Source: Tridacna crocea
Taxonomy: Eukaryota > Mollusca > Bivalvia > Cardiida > Cardiidae
Length of the DNA stretch: 64,000 nucleotides
Assembly: GCA_943736015.1 (NCBI GenBank)
Contig: OX031063.1
Coordinates: 2,709,001-2,773,000 of the forward strand
Reading direction: 5' to 3'
Positions 10,501-22,500 of the stretch are shown piece after piece (position 1 is the first letter of the stretch; each line of letters starts with the position of its first letter). The notes under the pieces are model-generated. The model searched no databases. It had not been told where the DNA came from and saw only the letters and a list, made by a program, of their open reading frames with translations. The translations under genes and the position numbers were made by a program.

Positions 10501-13500
10501 AATTGCCATGGCTGTCTGTCCGTCCATCTGTCTATCTGTCTCTCTGTAGACACAAATTTGTACACAGCAATATTCCTAGTTTTTCACATACAGAACTCAA
10601 ATTCACACACAGGGTTCCTATATATGTGAAGTTGTGCATGTGCGATTTTCATGACCCTGCTAGGATTGATTACGGAATTATCTTCATTCATTTGTGAAAG
10701 AGTTAACTGTCTTTTTTGTCCAATCTCCCTTACAATTAAAGACTTACTCTTTATTTATTTTTATAAGCCTGAAGGGTGGAATTAAATTACAGCCCCAGTT
10801 GCCTATCTCTCTGTCCGTCCATCCTTCCTCTGTTAGCAATGTCTTGTGCATGCAACTCCTCCTACAGTTTTCACTGGAATAAGTTCAAACTTACCACAAT
10901 GAATCTCTATAATGTGTGTTTGTGCATGTGACTGTTGAACTTTGGAACTCTGTAGGTGTTCTAGATTTTAACCCATCACACTGACAAGCCCCTTCGGACA
11001 TAGATGCACCTCTCTGTGAAGCGCTTTTTTAAACCCTTTACCGAACAACAAAATTTTTAGCAGAGCAGGTTAAAAGCATTGGCAGATGACAATTTAATGT
11101 GACTCAAGTTATAATTTCTGTCTTTGAATGGGTAGGAAACATTGTGGAAAAGGGAGAAATTGTTGGTTACCACATTTTTTTTCAAATGCATTATCTGTCA
11201 GAGTCATGAAAATAGAAAATAGAATCATCATACTTACACGATTTAATTTGTTGTCTGCGGATGCTTTGAATTGGTCCAGTCTAAAAATTTGTTCTGTGGT
11301 AAAGAGTTAAGACCATTTGTTTTATGTAAGTCATTTTTATTCATGAGTTAGGGGGGCTATCTTCACACAGTCTTTTTTTACCACCCTTCATTTCCAAATT
11401 CATTTTATTTGCCATAAATTTATCAACCTGCGGACATGTTTATAGCACATGACCATTAATTAAAGAAATAATCTGCCCCATTTAGGATGTTGTAAAATTC
11501 GTTTATAGAACTGTGCTCCTTGATAGAGGGGCCTAGTACTTCTGCGAAAAGTATTGACACAAGTCAGCCTGAGCAGTCTACTCGGGCTGACCTGGGTCAA
11601 TACTTTTTCGCTATAAGTCGATTTTCTGTGTGGCCAAGGACCAACCTACCTCATGATTCCGTGCTTTGTGAAACAAAAATAAATTTTATGGTGGTATAAT
11701 TATGTGATGACATGCTTCGCATTAAGCCCCCTTTTCACAGAGCTGGGCTCATTTATTTTTATAGCCTATGCCATCATCTGCCTTGTTTGGAGGGTAAAAG
11801 AAACAATAATGAGGTTATGGCTGCCTTTAACCAATTACCACACAATCCCGACTTTTAAGGACCCTGTGAAAGAAGCCTTTTGAAAACATTGTAGGAAAAG
11901 GAGAAAATGCTGGTATCCAGGATTTTCTCCTTTTTCCCACAATGTTTTCTACCCTTTCTAAACCAGATTTCAACTTTTCAGTCTCATTTATTTTGTCATC
12001 TGCAAATGCTTTTAATTTGGACCAGTCTAAAATTTTGTCATTTGGTAATGAGTTAAATAGCTGTTATGAAGCATAACCTTTTAGCACTCAATGACAACTT
12101 TAAATGACCCTGAGAAAGAAGCCCTTTGAAAATATTGTGGGAAAAGGCACTACAAAACCCAGGCCCAGAACTTATGAAATACATGATGTGCATAAAAAAA
12201 TAAACTTGCTATCCCCCATGCAATCAAGACATCAGGGGAGAGAATTCAGCATAGACCCGAACAAAATGATTGATAGGTAGGGGATCTAGATGAAGTGTCA
12301 GCAAATACTGAAAAAAATATGTTATTTCTTTATAAATGTTTTATAAAGAGTGCCCACAACATAGGTTTTAGTGAAAAGGAAATAAGACAATTCTCCCCTA
12401 ACCTAAAATTGTTTACTTTGTCAGTGTTTCTAGTGATTGTGCATAATGTTGATAGTATTTTTCCATTTCATTTCAGATATAAAAGAGAATAAGAACCTAC
12501 ATGAATTGCTGTACTTGGTGCTGTTATCTGGAAACTATATCAATGCTGTAAGTGGATTTTCTTCCTTTTTTTGCGTTTTTAACTCAACTATGTTCAAAAA
12601 AAAAACATAGAGGTATTGTCATAGACCAGGGCCCGTATTCACCAATGTTATTTGTTTTATTCTCCAGAATGTTCAACATTTGTAAGTAACACAATTTCTG
12701 ATTGGCTAAACCATACGGTTTAGCCAATCAGAAGTTGTGTTACTTACAAATCTAGAAAACCTTGGAGAATAAGACTAAGAATATTCTCAAGAATGGTTGG
12801 TGAATACAGGCCCTGGCATTGTTATGCATATATACAACACAATATGACATTAAAATTTCTCTCATATTACTGTCTTTATTGTGTGATCTTTATTTCAAAT
12901 GTGGTGCTGTTGGTCTGTTACAGCTCTTTTGGATATGAATCATTCGTCTCTCACTAATTTCACTGTCATAGAAAATTTAACTTTTTACCACATGAGACAA
13001 TTTTAGACTGGTCCAAATTGAAAGCATTTGCAGACATCAAAATAAAAGTGATTGAAAATTTGAAATTTGTTTTGTGAAAGGTAGAAAACATTGTGGGAAA
13101 AGGAGAAAATGCTGGTTACCAGCATTTTCTCCTTTTTCCACAATGTTTTCTAAAGGCTTCTTTCTCAGGGGTGTCAAAAGTAGGGATTGTGTGGTAATGG
13201 GGTAATTAATACAAACATACCTTGTTTTTTGTCATCAAAAGAAAATAAAAAGAATACAAAAGACTTTCTAAAACATGAAAGGAAAAGGAACTATTACTTG
13301 CTCAAGGCTATTGCTGCTTTCATTTTTAGAAGACCTTGTGTATCGGTGGTCATTAGCTTGGCTGTTTTCAGAGGAGATATATAGGATCTGACATGAGTGG
13401 GCTTTTGAGATAAGATTTTATTAAACAAGTCAAGCAAAATGTTATTAAGTGAGTCTTTGGCAAGCTTAATGACATTTTTCGTGGCAAATTTAAAAAAATC

Positions 13501-16500
13501 CTATCTTATCTCAAATGCCCACAAATGTCAGATTCTTTTTATCACATAATAATATGTCACAAAATATAGATCAGATAATGCAAAAAACATTCATAAATGC
13601 ACCCGCGGTATTTTCCATGAGACCTATTCACTTGTATGAAATGCATACAAGAGGATGTCAAAAATGATGTCACACAAATGTGATATCAAAGCTGTATAAG
13701 ATAAAATTGGTGATGGGTAAATTACACTGAAAACAAGGGAGGTTATGTGATAAATTGAGGTCTAAGCACTAGTACCATCATCTGCATCATCGTTGTGTTA
13801 AAACTTTAACATTTTGTAATATCTTTGGAATCTTTGAATGTCTTTCTGATTTGTCACATGTATTTTGTCAGGGCAACTACGCTGGAGATGCTGCGGGATT
13901 CAAACTTTCTTCGCTCCTGAAACTGACAGAGACGAGAGCCAACAAGCCCAGAATGAACTTGCTGCATTATGTTGTCTTGGTAACTATTAGTTTCTATATG
14001 GTCCTGTTTTGTAGTCATAGGAATCCTATGTCCCTGACAGGCAGATTGTAGGCTTTATAACTTTGTGACCTAAATTTTCTTAGCCCAGGGCCCATATTCA
14101 CCAACCAATCTGTGTCCCTGACAGGCAGATTGTAGGCTTTATAACTTTGTGACCTAAATTTTCTTAGCCCAGGGCCCATATTCACCAACCATTCTTGAGA
14201 ACATTCTTGGTCTTATTCTTCAAGGTTTTCTAAATTTGTAAGTGACACAACTTCTGATTGGTTAAACCAAATGGTTCAGCCAATCAGAAGTTGTGTTACT
14301 TACAAATGTAGAAAATTCTGGAAAATAAGACAAGGAATGTTCTTAAGAATGGTTGGTGAATATGGGCCCTGGTAGCTTAGTCTGTATGTTGCAGGAGAAC
14401 GTGGGGTAGTGGGTTCAATCCCCGGCTCAACTAGTCTCTATCCAAGGATTGATGGAAAGACAGGACTGGATTCATTCCTCTCCGACTGCTGACCATTATT
14501 TCAATGATGATTATGTGGGAAAGCAGCCAGTGGCTTGGAAAGAAAATTGTGTGGAGTGCTGGTAAATGAGACTCCAGGAAAGCATGGATAGGTGCACTGG
14601 CCACCAGGATATTACTAAATTAATTTGAAAATGGCATTTAACTCTTTACCACACAATTCCGACTTTTAATGACTCATAAAAGAGAGCCTTTGAAAACATT
14701 GTGGGAAAAGGATAAAATGCTGGTAACCAACAATTTCTCCTTTTCCCACAATGTTTTCTATCCTTTCCAAATCAAATTTCAGTTTCTGATTCACATCTAT
14801 ATTTTCGTCTGCAAATGATTTCAATTTTGACTAGTCCAAAATTTTGTCGTTTGGTAAAGAGTAAACACCATGCGATCATTGCTTGAAAGACTTGAAAGCG
14901 TTTTTGGTGGGTGTATTTGTAGACAAGACACTTCTGTTGTCACATCATGGGGACAGCAGTAGTATCTTCTCCAAATAATTTTGGAGGCCATGTACAACTG
15001 CATTCAAAGATTTTCACATGGCTTATGTTGAATTTTTTTGTTTTATTTCCAGCAAGCAGAAGAGAAAAATCCAAACCTGCTTGGTTTTACAGATGACATG
15101 AAATTCTTGAACAATGCTGCACAGTATGTATAAGATTCCTAATTTTTTTTTTAACCCATTTGATCACTTTAACGGACAATAAAAGTTTGGACTTGACCAA
15201 GTTGAAAGCATTAGCAGAAGACAAAATAAATCTGACTCAAAAACTGAACTTCTGCCTAGAAGTGTAGAAAACATTGTGGGAAAAGGAGAAAATGCTGGTT
15301 ACCAGCATTTTCTCCTTTTCCCACAATGTTTTCAAAAGCTTTCTTTCTTCGGGTCATTGATATTCTGGATTGTGTTGTAGAGCGTTTATTCTTTACCAGA
15401 TTACAACATTTGGACACCACCAAATTGTAAGCGTCTTGGCTCTGATTTATGTGAGAAAAGTAGCTAGTGACTTGAAGAGAAAGTTGTGTCAGTACTGGTG
15501 AGAGAAATTCAGGAAACATTTGCTTAGGTACATTGACCAGTGTGACATGATCTTAGCTGTTAAAAGGGCATTAAACTCCAATACAGATTAACAAATCAAA
15601 TGACTCCATAAACATATAATGAATATGTTAAGGTGACAATTTTTTCTATCTTGGTAATTCAACAATTACAGTATGTTATACACAGTTAACCCTTTGCCAG
15701 AAAATAAAGTTTTAGACCTGTCCAAATTCTAAGAAATTGCAAAGGATAAATTAAATATGGTGTATGTTTGGAATTCAGCTTTGATAGAGTCGAAAACTTT
15801 GTGGGAAAAGGAGAAAATGCTCCTTTTCCCACAATGTTTTCAAAAGCAATGGTTTGTTTGTGTGGAAAAGTGTAAAGCAAGATCAATTTTCTCATCTTAC
15901 ATACATCAAAGCAAGTAAGAGTTTTAGTGAGGAGTCGCCATAAATTGCTAATAAAGAAACCGCCCATGACGATCTTATCAAACTTTCAGCAAACCATGTC
16001 ATCTTAAAAAAAATTTCAGCCTTTGAATTTTTTGTCACTCTTTACACAGTGCCGTGAATATTTTGGGGTTTTTTTGTGTGAAAAGGACTTTTTTGGTGAC
16101 TCGTCATTGGTTGTAAGAGTTCAATTGGTACTTACAATGTAGAGCAAACACTTAAGATGATAAAGTGAGAAACAGTCACCTGTTGCGCAGCAAATAAATC
16201 AAACATTATCTGTCTAAAAATGAGACTCAGCATAGCGTAGAGCAGTGGTGCTGTGGTAAACACTTGACTATCAATCCTAAGGTCCAAGGTTCGACTAAAA
16301 CCTTTCTGACGCACTTTATGTTTCCCACCTATTCCAACTTATTCGCTAAACAGGTAGCCCTGCTTTTATTGGTGCTTTACAACGCGCATGTGACAGAACA
16401 AGTGAGGCTGATTTGAAGAAGAGCTAGAGGCTTAACTCTTTACCAGACGACAAAATTGTATCCTTGTTCAAGTTGAAAGCATTTGCAGATGACAATTTCA

Positions 16501-19500
16501 ATGCGGCTCAAATGGTGCAATTTTCTTTTGATAGGCTTGAAAACTTTGTGGGAAAAGGTGAAAATGCTGGTTTCCAGCATTTTCTCTTTTTCCCACAATG
16601 TTTTCAAAAGACTTCTTTCTCAGGGTCTTTAAAAGTTGGAATTGTGTGGTAAAGGGTTAAACTAGGATCTCTTTATCTGATTCTTTGTCTCTAATGATCC
16701 ATACCATTTACAAACATGCCTAAAGCGTGGAGGGACTTTAATCCTACAAAGTCATTATTAAGACCCAATATATAGCACTGTCTTGGTTTCCCTTATACAG
16801 GGTGTCTTGGGAAAAGTAAAGTGTAGATCAGTGATCATACTGCATTTTGTGTACTTTCTGATCTTGATCTACATTGGTCACAAAGGTAGTTTTAGGTATG
16901 ATAGGGTCTTTAACCCTTTCCCATAAGACAAACTTTTGGACTAGACCAAATTGAAAGTATTTGCGGACGACAATTCAACTCTTGCTGAAAAGATGATTTC
17001 TGTCTATGATAGGGTAGAAAACATTGTGGGAAAAGGAGAAAATGCTGGTTACCAGCATTTTCTCCTTTTCGTACAATGTTTTCAAAAGGCTACTATTCTA
17101 GACCCATAAAAACCAGGGATTGTTTGGGAGAGGGTTAAGGCTTTATTTACTGTTTGTTAATTAGACACAGTTACCAGGCATGCATTTTCCTATTAAATGA
17201 CTATAAGCTTTATTCCACTTTAGCTTCAATGGAGCAACTGCTTCTTTTCCAATAATGTTTTCCTTGTCATTAAAAATGAACTCTGCTTTTTTTTTTTTAA
17301 ATGTTTCCCCCTTTTTTTTGTCAAATTTACAAGTGTTTGGCAGAAATAAAGTCAGGCAACACAGCAATAGGTTACATAATTATATACATCAATATAACTT
17401 GTTTTTTTTTCTAAAATCCAAATATTTTGATAAGGATATGATTGAAAAAAAAAAAATTTGCATATTTTTCTAACATGTTAGTTTTGTGAAAAGAACAATA
17501 TAGTGTTACTTAACCCTTTCCTAAACAAGCCTTTGTTTTTACATGTCTGCTGTGCAAGTCTTTTGAAAACACTGTCGGAAAAGGAGAAATTGCTCGTAAC
17601 GAGCAATTTCTCCTTTTCCCAGTGTTTTCTACCCATTTGGAGAACTTTCTTCCATTTCTATCAAATTTGAAATTGTCGTCTGCAAATTCTTTGACTTTGG
17701 AAGAGTCTAAAATTTGTCGTTTGGGAAAGGGTTAGGGTAAAACATCTATTGATGATGGTTGTCTGGTAACCAATATAGTGTGACACAGTCATGCTTTTTA
17801 ACCCATAACCAAACGACAATATTTTAGACTGGTCCAAATTGAAAGCATTTGCAGACGACAAAATAAAAGTGACTGAAAATTTGAAATTTGTTTTGTGAAG
17901 GGTAGAAAACATTGTGGGAAAAGGAGAAAATGCTGGTTACCAGCATTTTCTCCTTTTTCCCACAATGTTTTCTAGAGGCTTCTTTCTCAGGGGCGTCAAA
18001 AGTAGGGATTGTGTGGTAATGGGTTAAAAAGATTGACCCATTTAATTGACATCTTATACTTTGCATGAATCATAATTTACTCATCTAGAATTTGATAAAA
18101 TTGGGTTAAAAAATAGTTTGTATGATATCATACTGACGCACTTCCCGTAGTTCTGAGACAGTTAATCCTTTCCCAAACAAGCCCTGGTTTTTAAGGGTCT
18201 GCAGTACAAGCCTTTCGAAAACACTATGGGAAAAGGAGAAATTGCTCATAACGAGCAATTTCTCCTTTTCCCACAGTGTTTTCTACCCATTTGGAGAACT
18301 TTCTGCCATTTTTATCAAATTTGAAATTGTCGTCTGCAAAATCTTTGAGTTTGGAAGAGTCTTAAATTCGTCATTTGGGAAAGGGTTAAAGTAAAACATC
18401 TATTGATGATGGTTGTCTGGTAACCAATATAGTCTGACACAGTCTGCTTTTTAAAAAGATTGACCCATTTAATTGACATTTTATACCTTGCATGAATCAT
18501 AATTTACTCAGCTAGAATTTGATAAAATTGGGTTAAAAAACAGTTTGTATGATATCATACTGACACACTTCCCGTAGTTCTGAGACAGTTAATCCTTTGC
18601 CACATACTTGTGATTGATTGATTGATTGTATGGTGTTTAACACATTACCACACAATCCCTACTTTTGACGCCTTTGAGAAAGAAGCCTTTAGAAAACATT
18701 GTGGGAAAAGGAGAAAATGCTGGTAACCAGCATTTTCTTCTTTTCCCACAGTGTTTTCTACCCTTCCCAGATCAAACTTCTATTTTTTAGTCACCTTTAT
18801 TTTGTCGTCTGCAAATGCTTTCAACTTGGACCAGTCTAAAATGATCTAATGTGGTATAGAGTTATGCCGTTTTCAACATTATTTTAGTTATATCATGGTG
18901 GTTAGTGCACCTCTCCATGCTTTCCTGGAGTTTCTATTACCAGTATTTGGTAGAATATTGTTATCTCACATGACCATTGTTAAAACAAGGTTCAGGTGGG
19001 AAAGTTGTGAATCCTGTTGCAGCTATCACCAGTCGTTTAGAAATTAGGCAAGATGGGGATCCAACCCACAACCCCAGTGTTCAGGTCCTGTAAAGTACAG
19101 ACTGAGCTATGCCTTGGCTGTACATATGAGATCAGACAGCACAATCTACATCATCTGCAAAAGTTACTGGTTACGACTACCTTAGATCAAGAGATAAGTA
19201 CCACGAATGATAAAAACCAAAACAAATATACAGAGGTCTTATCATGTTTCCGATCTTTTCAGGGTGAGCCTTGACAGCTTGACAAACGATATTCGGGCCT
19301 TGGACGAGAAGGTAACAAAAATCAAGTCTAATATTGACTCTGTGGGCTCGGACTTCAAGAGACAGATGAAAGGCTTCATTGAGGTAAAACAGGACCATCT
19401 GTCCTGGTGTTTTTAGCACTTACAGATAAATTTTACATCCTTTTTTATTTACTTTCAATACTGTGCTGTTATGATCAGTGAAGGTTCAATATTAGACTAC

Positions 19501-22500
19501 ACAAAACATGCAGTCTGATCCTGGATCGAAACTGTGCAATATAATCAGATTTTCAGGTAAAAAAAAAAGCTTTGAATTTTTTTCATGGAAAAAATGAGTG
19601 TGTGTTTAATTAAAACCCTTTACCACTCTATTCTGACTTTTAAACAACCTTGTGGACGAGGTCTTTTGAAAAACATTGTAGAAAAAGGAGAAAATGCTTG
19701 TAACCAACATCTTCTCCTTTTCCTGACTATGTTTTCTTCCCTATCAAGGACATACTCATTTGTTTATTCACTTTTAAATTGTTGTCTACTAATACTAGAA
19801 TTTTGGTGAGTCTGCATTTTTTTAGTGTGGTAAAGAGTTAACCCATTACCACTCGATCCCTACTTTTGACACCCCTGAGAAAGAAGCCTTTAGAAAGCAT
19901 TGTAGGAACAGTAGAAAATGCTGGTAACCAGCATTTTCTCCTTTTCCCACAATGTTTCCTATCCTTCATAAAACAAATTTCAAATTTTCAGTCACTTTTA
20001 TTTAGTCGTCTGCAAATGCTTTCGATTTGGACAAACCTAAAATTTTGTCGTTTGGTAATAAGTTAACCCATTACCACACAATCCCTACTTTTGACACCCC
20101 TGAGAAAGAGGCCTTTTGAAAACACTGTAGGAAAAGGAGAAAATGCTGGAAACCAGCATTTTCTCCTTTTCCCACAGTGTTTTCAACCCTTCCAAGAACA
20201 AATTTCAAATTTTCAGTCACCTTAATTTGTTGTCTGCAAATGCTTTCAATTTGGACCAGTCTAAAATTTTGTCGTTTGGTAATAAGTTAATACAACCATC
20301 GCTATTACAGTAGGCTTCATGTCAAAAACAAGGAAATTGTAAGGAAATAGCTACGGAAAATTTCGAAAGTTTCAACCAAGGTTAGCGCTGATCTTGGTCG
20401 ATATTTTATGCAGTTGGAATTGAACCCACTTTTCAGAGGACACAGCTCATTTTTCCGTTACAATTTTGTCTCTCTCTCTCTATATATATATATTTATTAT
20501 ATACCTAGCAGTGAAATCCTGGAATTTCCCAGTGTAATAAATTTTGATATCATCACTAGTGACGATATCAACTTTCACTTCCTGCAGTAATTTAGGAACT
20601 ACTTTTTTTTTTTCATTAAGCACTTACAGATAGTTTTAATTGTAAGTTCTATATTTTCAACTGGTGGTCTCGTTTTGTTCTTTTAAATTATGTATTCATG
20701 TGCACTATGTCCCTGATTTCTTCTCTCTATCCAAGGTATTGATTTCGACTTTCAAACGAAAAATTAAAAATAATAATGTTTATAAAGCATTATAATAAAT
20801 AGAATAATCAACTGGTTATTTTAGATATGAAAAGTATCTCACTCGGATGCTTCCTAAGGCGCTAAAAAAAAAACTCGTGCTGCGCACTCGTTTTTTCAAC
20901 GCCTAACAACGCATCCTCGTGAGATATTTTTCATATCAAATATAACCAGTTGATTATCCTCTATATGATATATATAACACACAATGTTTCAGACTGCTGA
21001 CACTGATATGTCGGATCTCAAGGAAGACCTAAAAGATGTTGAAAGTTTGAGATTAGAACTTGCCGATTTCTTTTGTGAAGACGAGAAGACCTTTAAACTG
21101 GAAGAGTGCTTCAAGATCTTTCAGACTTTCTGTGAACGATTCAACAAAGCCAAAGTGGTATGTGATATTCAACTGTTTAGCAAACAAAAAATTTCAGATT
21201 TATCCAAAAAGAAAGCATTTACAGATGACAATAATTGTGACTCAAGAGAAAGAAATTTATCCCTTCAATGGTAGAAAACATTGTGGGAAAAGAAGAAAAT
21301 GCTGGTTATTAGCATCTTCCTCTTTTCTCACAATGCTTTCAAAAGCCTTATCTGTCAGAGTCTTTAAAATACAGGATTGTTTTGGTATGTGATATTAACC
21401 CTTTACTAAACAATCCCTGGTTTTCACAACCCTGGCAAAGAAAGCTTTTAAACCTTGTGGGAAAAGGAGAAAATGCTGGTAACCAGCATTTTCTCTTTTT
21501 TCCCGCAAGGTTTTTTATCCTACTGAAAGCAAATTTCAATTTTTGAGTTAAGATTATTGTGTCATCTGCCGGTGCTTTCAATTTGGACAAGTTTAAAATT
21601 TTGTCATTTGGTAAAGAGTTAACCCTTTACCACACAATTCAGAGTTTTAATCACCTTAAGAAAGTCAGCTTTTTAAAACATTGTGGGGAAAGGAGAAAAT
21701 GCTGGTTACCAGCGATTTTTCCTTTTCCAAAAAATGTTTTTTACCCTAATAAAGAAAATTTGCACCATGTAAGCCATATTGAAATTTTCATGTGCAAAAA
21801 TGCTTTCAAAGGGAAGTAACTCTAACAGATTATCCTCTGTTCTTAATTATGGATGAACTGACATTTCATCATTGTTAAGCAGAGTGAAAGAGCAAACATG
21901 GAAGTCCTTGAAACACAGCTGATCAAATTTCTACATTTTTTGCCCTAAAAATTGTCAAATATTTGCAGAATCTTCACAAGTTGTCCTTTCAAAAGTGATA
22001 TTTCGTCATGCCTCTATAACAACATTTCTTTGCTTGTTCAAAAAAAAATGTTTGTACCTATTTACACTTAAATACTTCCTTCTATATCCCACCCACAGTG
22101 GACAGTTTTAGAAAACATTGTGAAAAAGGAGCAAAAATAATATTTTTTGGTATTTTAACCCTTTACCACTCAATCCTGACTTTATAAACCCAGAAAGAAA
22201 TGACCCATGAAGATATTGTCGATAGGAAAATGCTGGTAAGGAGTATTTTGTCACAATGTTACAATGCAATTGACGGACCAAAATCTTCAGTTTAGAAACA
22301 AATATTTTGTTGTCTGCAATTGCTTTTAATTCTGTCCATTTTAGAATTTTGTCATAAAGAGTTACGTTGATACTTCATGTTAGACTATACATGTATATCC
22401 TATGATAAACAAGGAGAGTCTGAATTAATTTTGGACCAAAAAATGTGTCATGTTAGACTATACATGTATATCCTATGATAAACAAGGAAAGAGTCAGAAT

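Larger units (their letters stand above)
17510..18600 (+). repeat. Tandem segmental duplication with occupied and empty TTAA site
   Basis: Unit 1 (17,510-18,161) and unit 2 (18,162-18,600) both run TTAA-A' then AAACATCTATTGATGATGGT to CCCGTAGTTCTGAGACAGTT. Unit 1 has a TTAA-A copy at 17,798-18,026; at the same place unit 2 has only CTTTTTAAAAAGATTG. Confidence 0.93.

Noticed and set aside
10338-10697. 119-codon open frame with a Cys-rich start
   Set aside because: It spans a TTAA-C type hairpin, a poly-C run and repeat E with its GTCCGTCC tract; no domain and no splice context.
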